Both the position numbers and the translations under genes were made by a program. Under the pieces are notes generated by a model that saw only the letters and a program-made list of their open reading frames with translations, ran no database searches and was not told where the DNA came from. From the NCBI GenBank assembly GCA_013389125.1, contig JACADX010000020.1, forward strand, positions 1-9,632: a stretch of 9,632 bases of DNA. The letters run 5' to 3'. Below, piece by piece: positions 1 through 6,587 of the stretch; position 1 is the stretch's first letter; each line of letters begins with the position of its first letter. The DNA comes from Parvularculaceae bacterium. GTDB taxonomy: Bacteria; Pseudomonadota; Alphaproteobacteria; Caulobacterales; Parvularculaceae.

Positions 1-570
1 AATCTGACGACGGCGCTGCGGCAGACCTGGACGGGGGATATTCTCGCCGGCCTCATCTTCAAGACGCCGCTCGTCCTCATCGGCTTTCACCCGGCGATGC
101 TGGTTTTCGCGTTCGGCCTTAATCTCGTCTACCAATTCTGGATTCACACCGAGTTCATCAAGCGGATGGGTCCATTCGAGATCCTCTTCAACACGCCGAG
201 CCATCACCGCGTCCATCACGCGACGAACCCGAGATATCTCGACGCGAATTACGCCGGCGTCTTCATCATCTGGGACAAGATGTTCGGCACGTTCGTTCCC
301 GAGGACGACGCCGAAAAGCCGCGCTACGGGATCGTGAAGAATCTCGGCTCGTTCAACCCGATCGTGATCGCATTCAACGAATGGATCGGCATTCTTAAAG
401 ATGTCCTTTCGGCGAAGTCCTTTCGCGAAGTGCTCGGCTATGTGCTCGGACCGCCGGGCTGGTCGCCGGACGGGTCGCGCATGACGTCCGCCAAGCTGAA
501 AGAGCGCTGGGCGCTCCTCAAGACAGGGCCGCAGGCGCGAGACGCGGGCGCACAGGCGCCGGCGGAATAG
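1..570 (+). CDS. Sterol desaturase / fatty acid hydroxylase family protein, 3' part (5' end outside window)
   Basis: The open frame runs from the first base of the window to TAG at 568-570, so the gene starts upstream; the ATG at 97 is internal. The visible 189 residues begin NLTTALRQTW, a usual mid-protein segment of this family. A hydrophobic stretch follows at about residues 18-48, then WIHTEF (His about 49) and the histidine cluster SHHRVHH (His about 68, 69, 72, 73), then NYAGVFIIWDKMFGTF. These histidines ligate the non-haem di-iron centre of integral-membrane hydroxylases/desaturases that act on sterols, fatty alcohols or ether lipids using O2. The first histidine box must lie upstream of the window. 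The region from the HHRVHH box to GTF resembles both bacterial sterol-desaturase-family proteins and alkylglycerol monooxygenase, so the substrate cannot be assigned. The last 40 residues are a polar cytoplasmic tail. Family assignment is firm; substrate is unknown. Confidence 0.9.
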   Translation, partial: NLTTALRQTWTGDILAGLIFKTPLVLIGFHPAMLVFAFGLNLVYQFWIHTEFIKRMGPFEILFNTPSHHRVHHATNPRYLDANYAGVFIIWDKMFGTFVPEDDAEKPRYGIVKNLGSFNPIVIAFNEWIGILKDVLSAKSFREVLGYVLGPPGWSPDGSRMTSAKLKERWALLKTGPQARDAGAQAPAE

Positions 571-704
571 GGCGCAACAAAGGCAAGCAAAGCCCCGGCG
601 CCGGATTTTCGCCGAGATCGCCCTCAGAACACCCTCTTTTCATCGTTAAGGGGCCAAGGTGAAAGCCGACGCTGCGATCATCGAACAAGACGGGAGAGAT
701 TTCG

Positions 705-1241
705 ATGGTCGTCGCCCTGATCGGTAAAATAGCGCTTGCAGGCGTCGCGGCCGCGACCGCCGGCATAAGCCTCGTCGCCAGCGCGGATGTGAAAAGGGCG
801 TCCGCTTACGGAGCGCCGGCGTCCGCGCTTGAAGCCGGCGCGAGCGCGCGTTATGCGGCCGCCATCTTCGAGCGCGCCGATCTCAACAATGACGGCGACC
901 TAGACGCTGAGGAATTCGAGGTTCTCGCCGTCGTCACCGCCGAGCTTTCGCGGCTTAACGGTTTCGTCACAGTCAATGTCGAAGGCGGCGTTCGAACGGT
1001 CGCAGCGCCGCATGGCGATCCGTCGCTCTCGAAGGCGGAAAAGGCGCGTCTTAAAATTCGCGCCGCGGACGAATTCGCCGCCATCGCCGGCGATGACCAG
1101 CGGCTCGGCGCTGATGAATTCGTCACCGCCGAGCTCGAAAGGTTCCTTGCAAGCGACGCCGACAGGAACGGCGTCTTGACCGGCGCCGAACTCAGCTCCT
1201 TCGCGCTCGCCAGGGCGCGCTCAACGACGATTTCAAGCTGA
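705..1241 (+). CDS. Exported EF-hand calcium-binding protein
   Basis: This is a 178-residue protein. ATG at 705 follows a Shine-Dalgarno-like GGGAGAG (692-698) at 6-nt spacing. Residues 2-26 are hydrophobic and end in a signal-peptidase-I-like ASA (25-27), which predicts export to the periplasm. Two canonical 12-residue EF-hand loops are visible. Loop 1 is residues 59-70, with D59, N61, D63, G64, D65 and E70 at the coordinating or glycine positions. Loop 2 is residues 151-162, with D151, D153, N155, G156 and E162. A third, degenerate loop sits near 127-138, keeping D131, L134 and E138 but losing position-1 Asp. The expected role is calcium binding or buffering, or Ca-dependent protein contact; no enzymatic domain is present. 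The gene converges on the histidine kinase gene and the two stop codons overlap by 9 bp, leaving no room for a separate terminator. Its partner is unknown. Nothing seen links it to the kinase beyond adjacency. Confidence 0.82.
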   Translation: MVVALIGKIALAGVAAATAGISLVASADVKRASAYGAPASALEAGASARYAAAIFERADLNNDGDLDAEEFEVLAVVTAELSRLNGFVTVNVEGGVRTVAAPHGDPSLSKAEKARLKIRAADEFAAIAGDDQRLGADEFVTAELERFLASDADRNGVLTGAELSSFALARARSTTISS

Positions 1242-3815
1242 CGCCGCCTCGTCCCAGGCGATCGCTTCTTCAATCCACTTATCGAGCGTCTGATCGAGCA
1301 TCGGTTTGCGGATCGGCTTCGGAATGAAGTCGTTCATGCCCGCAAGACGGCATTTGTCGCGATCCTCCTCGAGAACGTGCGCGGTCGCGGCGATGATCGG
1401 CGTGCGCTGAAGGCCGCGATCGGCCTCGATTTTCCGGATTTGGCGCGTCGCTTCGAGGCCGTCCATCTCCGGCATGGAGAGATCCATGAGAATCGCCGCC
1501 GGCCTGTGAGAGAGGTACATCTCGACGGCTTTGCGGCCGTTTTCCGCAATGATCACGTCATAAGTCTTTTGGCAGATCATGTTCGTCACGACGAGCTGGT
1601 TGACGACGTTGTCCTCGGCGATGAGGATGCGCGGCTTCTGGGCCGCGGTCGGCGCGGGCGCCGCTTCGACAGCCTTCATCGCCTCGGCGACGCGGGTAAT
1701 CGACCGCGAAGCGTCATCGACGAGAATCCGCGCAAGGATGTCCATAAGCTGCGAGGGCCGCGCCGGCTTGGCGATTGTCGCCGCGAATTTCGCGTCAGCG
1801 CCGGATCTTTCAGGCTGCGGATTGTCGACCGACGAGAGCAGGATCGTCGGGATCGCTTCAAATCGCGGATCGCGCTGGATGCGCGCCGTGAAGGCCGCGC
1901 CGTCCTCGCCGGGCATTTGATAGTCGGTGAGGATGACATGGAACCGGTCGCTGTCGGCGACCGAACGCTCAAGCGCGGCGACCGCCGCGGCGGGACCGTC
2001 GACGACGGTCGCGCGAAGGCCCCAGGCCTCGGCAAGCTCCTCGATGACGCGCCTATTGACGGCGTTGTCGTCGACGGCGAGCATGCGCGCGCCTTCGAAG
2101 GTCGACGCGCTGACGGCGGGCATCGCCTTGATCTTGTCGTCGACCGCGACGCGAATCTTGAACCAGAAGCGCGAGCCCTTGCCGACTTCGCTTTCGGCGC
2201 CGACCTCGCCGTTCATCATTTCGACGATGTTTTTCGTGATGGCGAGACCGAGGCCCGTGCCGCCGAACCGGCGCGTGTTCGAACTGTCCGCCTGCTCGAA
2301 CTTCTCGAACATGCGCGGAATGTCCTCCTTGCGGATGCCGATGCCGGTGTCTGAAACGCTGGCGACGATGTCGACGGCGTCGCCGTCCCGCTCGCCCGAG
2401 AGATTGATGGTGATGTAGCCGTGCTCGGTGAATTTGACGGCGTTGCCGATAAGGTTGCCGAGGATCTGGCGCAGCCGCGCTTCGTCCGCGATGACGCCCT
2501 CGGGCAGGTTCGGCGCGTACCGAACGATGAGTTCGAGGTCCTTTGCTAGGGCGCGCGCCTGCATCAGCGTCGCGACTTCGTAGACGGTCTGACGAAGGTT
2601 GAACGGACGCGGGTTCAGCGCCAGCTTGCCGGCCTCCATCTTCGAGAAGTCGAGAATGTCATTGATGACGGTCATTAACGCGGTGCCCGATGCGACAATG
2701 ATCGACGTCAATTCGTGCTGGCGCTCATCGAGGTTTGTGTTGAGAAGGACTTCCGCCATGCCGAGAACGCCGTTCATCGGCGTCCGGATCTCATGACACA
2801 TCGAGGCGAGAAACTCCGACTTCGCCGCGTTCGCGGCGTCGGCGGCGACGCGCGCGTTTATGAGCGGGCGAACCAGCACGCGGTGCAGGACCAAGCCGAG
2901 AATGACGACCGTCAAGAGGACGGCGAGAAAGGCGGCGATCGCCGCCGACCGGCGAAATTCAGCGAGCCCGGCGAACGCTTTCGTCTTGTCGACGACGAGA
3001 ACGAGCCGCCAGTCGATCGCGGGATTTTCGGAAACCCGGACGGCGCTGACGAATTTCGGCGCGCCGCCAAGGCGCGCATCGTGAACGGCGCCGTCGAACT
3101 TGATCGTCTCGCCGGCGAAGAGGTCGCCGAGCTCCGTCCCGACGAGGGAGGCGTCAGGATGCGAGAGGACCTTGCCGTCGGCGGACGCGAGAAACACGTG
3201 GCCGAGACCGCCTAGGTCCGACTGCGCGAGGATGGCGCTCAATTGCTCGGTCGTGAAATCGGCGCCGACGACGCCGGCGAGTTTTTGATCCCGCCTTACC
3301 GGCGCTGCGGCCGTAACCGTCTCGACATTGGTTGAAATGTCGAGATAGGGCTCCGTCAATGTCGCGGCGCCTTTAGCGAGCGCCGCAAGATACCAGGGCC
3401 TTGTCCGCGGATCGTAATCCGCGGGCAGAGCGTCATCGGCGGGCCATATGTGATAGGCGCCGTCCGTCTCGCCGAAATAGGTCCAGACGAAGGTGTTCTG
3501 ATAGGTGTTCGCCTTTAGGCGCGCGAGGATGTCGGCGCTTTCGTCCGCTTCGGCCGCCTCCAGGGCGAGCGCCGAAACCAGATTCAGTCGCTCCGCGAGC
3601 CACTTGTCGACGCCCCACGCCGCCGTACGTCCGACCGCCGTCATATGGCTCTCGACTTCGGCGCGGCGAAGCGTTCGCGCGGTCAGATCATAATGATAGG
3701 CGAAAGCTGCGAAAATGACGGTGACGACGCCGACTCCGGCGGCGAGCGCGGTCGCCATGAGCTGTGCGCCGGATCGACTTGCAGCGGTCGTCGAACGGGG
3801 TGACCTTGCAGACAT
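1233..3815 (-). CDS. Hybrid sensor histidine kinase with dCache sensor and two receiver domains
   Basis: This is an 860-residue protein (numbering from ATG at 3815). Order: cytoplasmic N-tail; TM1 about 20-42; periplasmic dCache domain about 43-285, with the family hallmark YDPRTRPWY (134-142); TM2 about 290-314; HisKA with SMCHEIRTPMNG (phospho-acceptor His341); HATPase with N-box NLIGNAVKF (about 454-462), G1 box DTGIG (from Asp489) and the FGGTGLGL box; receiver 1 (acidic pair in AVDDN, phospho-Asp631 in LTDYQMPGEDG, Lys683); receiver 2 (AEDN, phospho-Asp778 in LMDLSMPEMDG, Lys833). All catalytic residues are intact. No HAMP is recognisable between TM2 and HisKA, and there is no C-terminal Hpt, so phosphate must leave through a separate Hpt protein or return to His341. 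The protein senses a periplasmic small molecule and signals through phosphorelay. No response regulator gene is adjacent. A longer frame opens at TTG 3833, but the GGAGGG at 3826-3831 is best spaced for ATG 3815; ATG 3824 would sit only 1 nt from it. Confidence 0.93.
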   Translation of the reverse strand: MSARSPRSTTAASRSGAQLMATALAAGVGVVTVIFAAFAYHYDLTARTLRRAEVESHMTAVGRTAAWGVDKWLAERLNLVSALALEAAEADESADILARLKANTYQNTFVWTYFGETDGAYHIWPADDALPADYDPRTRPWYLAALAKGAATLTEPYLDISTNVETVTAAAPVRRDQKLAGVVGADFTTEQLSAILAQSDLGGLGHVFLASADGKVLSHPDASLVGTELGDLFAGETIKFDGAVHDARLGGAPKFVSAVRVSENPAIDWRLVLVVDKTKAFAGLAEFRRSAAIAAFLAVLLTVVILGLVLHRVLVRPLINARVAADAANAAKSEFLASMCHEIRTPMNGVLGMAEVLLNTNLDERQHELTSIIVASGTALMTVINDILDFSKMEAGKLALNPRPFNLRQTVYEVATLMQARALAKDLELIVRYAPNLPEGVIADEARLRQILGNLIGNAVKFTEHGYITINLSGERDGDAVDIVASVSDTGIGIRKEDIPRMFEKFEQADSSNTRRFGGTGLGLAITKNIVEMMNGEVGAESEVGKGSRFWFKIRVAVDDKIKAMPAVSASTFEGARMLAVDDNAVNRRVIEELAEAWGLRATVVDGPAAAVAALERSVADSDRFHVILTDYQMPGEDGAAFTARIQRDPRFEAIPTILLSSVDNPQPERSGADAKFAATIAKPARPSQLMDILARILVDDASRSITRVAEAMKAVEAAPAPTAAQKPRILIAEDNVVNQLVVTNMICQKTYDVIIAENGRKAVEMYLSHRPAAILMDLSMPEMDGLEATRQIRKIEADRGLQRTPIIAATAHVLEEDRDKCRLAGMNDFIPKPIRKPMLDQTLDKWIEEAIAWDEAASA

Positions 3816-3825
3816 CAATGACATG

Positions 3826-3831
3826 CCCTCC
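3826..3831 (-). promoter_or_regulatory. Ribosome binding site that decides the kinase start
   Basis: Minus-strand GGAGGG lies 10 nt upstream of ATG at 3815, 7 nt upstream of an in-frame TTG at 3818, and only 1 nt upstream of ATG 3824. It also overlaps the first codons of the TTG-3833 version. Spacing therefore favours initiation at 3815. Confidence 0.6.
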
Positions 3832-3880
3832 AATTGTCCCCCGGGTCAACGGAATGCGTAGGCGAAGAGAGTTAATGGAT

Positions 3881-3909
3881 GAAAAATCGGGCCCTTGCCG
3901 CGCGGTCAA
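3881..3909 (-). promoter_or_regulatory. Weak candidate promoter for the histidine kinase gene
   Basis: On the minus strand TTGACC (3909-3904) matches five of six bases of the sigma70-type -35 element. A 17-nt spacer leads to TTTTTC (3886-3881), a poor -10. Transcription would start near 3874, giving a leader of about 60 nt. This is pattern matching only; the -10 match is weak. Confidence 0.2.
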
Positions 3910-4187
3910 TTTTGTCGGCCGAGGCCGCAAATTCGGAGCAGCCTCGCGAATTCCAGGCGACGGTACGGCTTCCGCCGGCATTTAGGGCGCGGAAACCGCT
4001 TTCGCGTAACAGTGCGCCGCGGCGGCTTAAGGACCGCTAAAGCGCCGGGCTGCTCCGTTAATCGTAGCTTTCTCCCGCAGAGGCGAAAGGCGCGCGCAGT
4101 GTCGCCCGCGACGTCCGCAAGGCGGGATCTGGTCAGCTGTTCACGGCGGCGGGCGGGATGAGATCCTTCGCCCGAATGCCGCAACCC

Positions 4188-5360
4188 CTAGAGCCCCATC
4201 TGCCGGCCAGCGAGGTCGAGCATGATCTCTTCCGAGCCGCCGCCGATCGCCATCACCCGAACCTCGCGATAGATGCGCTCGACGCGCTGTCCTCGAATGT
4301 AGCCGGCGCCGCCGAGGATCTGCATCGCCTCGCGTGCGCAAAACTCCATCGTGCGGGTCGCCTGAACCTTGAGGAGCGAGAGCTCGGCGACCGGCGTCTC
4401 GCCGTTCTTCACGCGCCAGGCGCAATTGTCGAGGAGCGCGGTTGATGCGTGGACGTGCCGCACCATCTCGGCGAGCTTGTGGCGGATCACCTGATGCTTG
4501 ACGAGCGGCTTGCCGAAGGTCTCGCGTTGCGTCGCCCAGGCCGCCGCGTCTTCGATCGCAACGCGCGCGAACGCGATCGCCTGCGCGGCCATGCCGAGGC
4601 GCTCGCCGTTGAAATTGGCGACGATGCCGGCAAATCCCGAATTTTCGGCGCCGATGAGATTGGCGGCGGGGACCCTTACATTGTCGAAGCGGATCGACGC
4701 GGTATCGGACATCCACCAGCCCATCTTGTCGAGACTTGCGCGCGAAACGCCGGGGCTATCCGCGTCGATAAGGAGGAAGGAAAGTCCGCCGGCGCCGGGG
4801 CCGCCTGTCCTTACCGCCGTCGTCAGCCAGTCGGCGCGCATCCCCGACGTGATGAGCGTCTTTTCGCCATTGACGACATAGCCGTCGCCGTTGCGGACCG
4901 CGCGCGTTTTGATCGCGGCGACGTCCGAGCCGCCCGACGGTTCGGTCACGGCGAGCGCGATGAGTTTCGCGCCGTCAAGGACGTCGGGCGCGATGCGCGC
5001 CTTCAAGTCCTCCGAGCCGAGCGCGATGACGGGCGGGAGGCCGATGCCGTGCGTCATGAGGCCGGCGATAAGGCCGCCCGAGCCGGCGCGCGCCAGCTCT
5101 TCCGAGGCGACGATCGAATGAAAGACGTCGACGCCGTCTTTGACGCCGCCATATTCTTCCGGATAGCCGAGGCCGATCAGGCCGACCGCGGCGGCGCGGC
5201 GGTGAAGCTCGCGCGGGAACTTTCCTTCCTCGTCCCAGGCGTTGACATGCGGCGCAATCTCCCGGTCAACGAATTGGCGCACGGTCTTGCGCCAGGCGTC
5301 GTGGCTCGCGCCAAGGTGTGGCGAGGGAAGGCGCGTTTCGTCAAATGAAAGAGGCGGCAT
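4188..5360 (-). CDS. Acyl-CoA dehydrogenase family protein
   Basis: This 390-residue flavoenzyme is expected to oxidise an acyl-CoA to its trans-2-enoyl-CoA, passing electrons to electron-transfer flavoprotein. It shows the full three-domain layout: N-terminal helical domain (about 20-130); beta domain with signature AVTEPSGGSD (137-146) and TSGMRADW (171-178), which contact FAD and substrate; C-terminal helical domain with RETFGKPLVKHQ (279-290) and the QILGGAGYIRG segment (347-357). The C-terminal position that carries the catalytic Glu in MCAD/SCAD-type enzymes appears to be Gly (IGGGSEEI, 372-379). Glu253 in NGERL matches the catalytic Glu of isovaleryl- and long-chain acyl-CoA dehydrogenases. 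ATG 5360 is chosen because it gives the usual family length; a frame from TTG 5396 adds 12 residues without a Shine-Dalgarno. No strong SD precedes 5360 either. The gene is divergent from the GST gene with 73 bp between starts. The exact acyl substrate is unknown. Confidence 0.9.
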   Translation of the reverse strand: MPPLSFDETRLPSPHLGASHDAWRKTVRQFVDREIAPHVNAWDEEGKFPRELHRRAAAVGLIGLGYPEEYGGVKDGVDVFHSIVASEELARAGSGGLIAGLMTHGIGLPPVIALGSEDLKARIAPDVLDGAKLIALAVTEPSGGSDVAAIKTRAVRNGDGYVVNGEKTLITSGMRADWLTTAVRTGGPGAGGLSFLLIDADSPGVSRASLDKMGWWMSDTASIRFDNVRVPAANLIGAENSGFAGIVANFNGERLGMAAQAIAFARVAIEDAAAWATQRETFGKPLVKHQVIRHKLAEMVRHVHASTALLDNCAWRVKNGETPVAELSLLKVQATRTMEFCAREAMQILGGAGYIRGQRVERIYREVRVMAIGGGSEEIMLDLAGRQMGL

Positions 5361-5416
5361 GTGCGCGACTGTCTTGCGTCCGGGCGACCGCGTCAACGAT
5401 CATCGGCGCCAAGGCT

Positions 5417-5423
5417 GAGGAGG
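5417..5423 (+). promoter_or_regulatory. Ribosome binding site of the GST gene
   Basis: GAGGAGG, a strong Shine-Dalgarno match, ends 10 nt before ATG 5434. It fixes the GST start and lies within the 73-bp divergent region shared with the acyl-CoA dehydrogenase gene. Confidence 0.75.
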
Positions 5424-5433
5424 AATTCTCCCG

Positions 5434-6045
5434 ATGAAGCTCTATCATTGCCAGGGCGCGCGGTCGCTGCGCTGCCTTTGGGCGCTTGAGGAAATGGGCC
5501 TTGCCTTTGAGCTCGAGACGCTGCCGTTCCCGCCGCGCGTCTTTGCGAAGCATTACAAGGAAATAAATCCGCTCGGCACGGTGCCGGCGCTCATCGACGG
5601 CGACGTCGTGATGACGGAAAGCTCGGGCATCTGTCACTATCTCGCCGAGAAATACGGACCGACGCCGCTCGCCGTGCGGCCGGAGGAAAAGGATTACGGG
5701 GCGTACCTCAACTGGATGTACCGCTCGGACGCGACCTTGACCTTTCCGCTGACGATCTATTTCCGGTACACGGCGCTTGAACCCGAGGCGCGCCGAAGCG
5801 CGCAGGTCGCCGAAGACTATAAGAAATGGTTTCTCGGCCGCTGGACGTCGGTCGAGGCCGGACTCGAGGGCCGCGATTATCTCTGTGCGGAACGCTTCAC
5901 CATGGCCGACATCTGTGTCGCCTTCGCGCTCCAATTCGCAACGACGCTTGGGGTTTCCGAGGCGATGACGCCGCGCGTTTCCGCCTGGTGGAAGCGCATT
6001 TCCGACAGGCCTTCCCACAAGAAGGCGGCGGCGATCGGGAGATGA
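5434..6045 (+). CDS. Glutathione S-transferase family protein
   Basis: This 203-residue cytosolic protein is the usual length for a bacterial GST. The N-terminal thioredoxin-fold domain (1-73) starts MKLYHCQGARSLRC and contains NPLGTVPALIDGD with the conserved cis-proline at 51, then TESSGICHYL with Glu62-Ser63, the pair that binds the gamma-glutamyl group of glutathione. Ser11 is the likely thiolate-stabilising residue. The C-terminal all-helical domain (about 86-200) contains FTMADICVAF (155-164), the N-capping box with Asp159 that is typical of GST folding cores. It likely conjugates or exchanges glutathione on an electrophilic substrate or a peroxide. Placement beside acyl-CoA enzymes fits detoxification during lipid or xenobiotic breakdown, but that is inference. 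It converges on the thioesterase gene with 24 bp between stops, where I see no clear terminator hairpin. Confidence 0.92.
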   Translation: MKLYHCQGARSLRCLWALEEMGLAFELETLPFPPRVFAKHYKEINPLGTVPALIDGDVVMTESSGICHYLAEKYGPTPLAVRPEEKDYGAYLNWMYRSDATLTFPLTIYFRYTALEPEARRSAQVAEDYKKWFLGRWTSVEAGLEGRDYLCAERFTMADICVAFALQFATTLGVSEAMTPRVSAWWKRISDRPSHKKAAAIGR

Positions 6046-6069
6046 GCGAAAAATCGGTTGCGATGCAAT

Positions 6070-6498
6070 CTAGGCGGCCGGCTTCGGCCAGAGCACCAGT
6101 TGCGTGCACCTGAAGAGCGCGATCGTCCGGCCATTTTCCTTGTTCGTGACGACTGCGTCCCACAATTGCGTCGTGCGGCCGAGATGGCCGGCGGTCGCGC
6201 GGCAGGCGATCGCGCCCTCCTTCGCCGTGCCGAGAAAGTTCGACTTCAGTTCAATCGTCGTAAAACCTGTCGCGCCGCCGGGAAGCGACCGCGCGCATCC
6301 GACGCCGCAGCAAGTGTCGGCGAGCGTCACCACGGTTCCTGCATGCAGGAACCCGTTCGGCGCCATCAGATCTCTGCGGACTTCAAGATCGGCCTCGATC
6401 CAGTTTTCGCCGGCCGCCGTGAAGCGCACGCCGAGAAGCCCCGGCAGAAACGCCCGGCTCATCTCGTTTAGCTGGTTTGCGACGTCAGGAGCCGTCAT
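6070..6498 (-). CDS. PaaI-like hotdog-fold thioesterase
   Basis: This 142-residue protein has a single hotdog fold of the PaaI / 4HBT superfamily, which hydrolyses acyl- or aryl-CoA thioesters in the cytoplasm as an oligomer. The active-site helix segment is PNGFLHAGTVVTLADTCC (47-64): Asn48, His52-Ala53-Gly54 (a variant of the HGG motif) and Asp61, the position of the catalytic acid in PaaI. The following strands contain GFTTIELKSNFLG (78-90) and the usual C-terminal strand. I chose ATG 6498 because residues from there match the family length. The frame continues upstream to 6615, but that extension overlaps the divergent cytochrome gene and resembles no domain. The Shine-Dalgarno is weak (an AAGAAGAAA stretch just upstream). 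It may salvage CoA from slow or dead-end acyl-CoAs produced near the neighbouring dehydrogenases; the substrate is not predictable from sequence. Confidence 0.88.
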   Translation of the reverse strand: MTAPDVANQLNEMSRAFLPGLLGVRFTAAGENWIEADLEVRRDLMAPNGFLHAGTVVTLADTCCGVGCARSLPGGATGFTTIELKSNFLGTAKEGAIACRATAGHLGRTTQLWDAVVTNKENGRTIALFRCTQLVLWPKPAA

Positions 6499-6516
6499 GA
6501 ATTTCTTCTTTGCGAC

Positions 6517-6530
6517 TTGACCTTCGTCAA
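6517..6530. promoter_or_regulatory. Short inverted repeat between divergent thioesterase and cytochrome genes
   Basis: TTGAC (6517-6521), CTTC, GTCAA (6526-6530) form a perfect 5-bp-arm dyad within the 89-bp divergent region. It may be an operator, or two opposed -35-like hexamers (TTGACC on plus, TTGACG on minus). No good -10 follows on either strand, so the role is speculative. Confidence 0.25.
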
Positions 6531-6576
6531 TCTCGGCCGCTTGGCGTGCGGCGACAAGCGTCAAAAGCAGGGCCAC

Positions 6577-6584
6577 GGGAGGAG
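6577..6584 (+). promoter_or_regulatory. Ribosome binding site of the cytochrome c gene
   Basis: GGGAGGAG lies just upstream of ATG 6588. It selects this start over the longer in-frame opening at 6510, whose extra 26 residues carry no signal peptide. Confidence 0.75.
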
Positions 6585-6587
6585 CCG

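Larger units (their letters stand above)
3816..4187. other. 372-bp intergenic region with no recognisable gene
   Basis: This gap lies between two minus-strand genes: the acyl-CoA dehydrogenase ends at 4188 and the kinase starts at 3815. Open frames exist on both strands (for example 3906-4184 minus, 3895-4161 plus). They overlap each other, are very rich in Arg/Pro, lack a Shine-Dalgarno and resemble no family, so I read them as non-coding. Visible elements are the candidate kinase promoter at 3881-3909 and a weak dyad, AATTCG (3930-3935) with CGAATT (3947-3952) separated by 11 bp. I see no convincing hairpin-plus-T-run terminator for the upstream dehydrogenase and no tRNA or known riboswitch fold. 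A small RNA cannot be excluded. Confidence 0.5.

Noticed and set aside
595..614. Possible terminator after the sterol desaturase gene
   Set aside because: The CCGGCGCCGG palindrome has no loop, and the alternative CGGCG/CGCCG stem is only 5 bp with a 9-nt loop and no trailing T-run.
1377..2354. 325-codon open frame on the plus strand inside the histidine kinase gene
   Set aside because: It is antisense to the HATPase/receiver-coding region. Its product is Arg/Asp-rich with no domain, as expected for a shadow frame in GC-rich DNA.
3895..4184. Overlapping small frames in the 3816-4187 gap
   Set aside because: No ribosome binding site, composition dominated by Arg/Pro, and frames open on both strands at once, typical of non-coding GC-rich sequence.
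4449..5348. 299-codon plus-strand frame opposite the first acyl-CoA dehydrogenase
   Set aside because: It mirrors a gene with complete family signatures and has no signature of its own.
5341..6018. 225-codon minus-strand frame opposite the GST gene
   Set aside because: The GST frame has the full family pattern and a strong ribosome binding site. The antisense product has no family features.
6510..6587. N-terminal extension of the cytochrome c gene
   Set aside because: Starting at 6588 gives a strong Shine-Dalgarno and a lipoprotein signal at the N-terminus. The extension would bury the signal.
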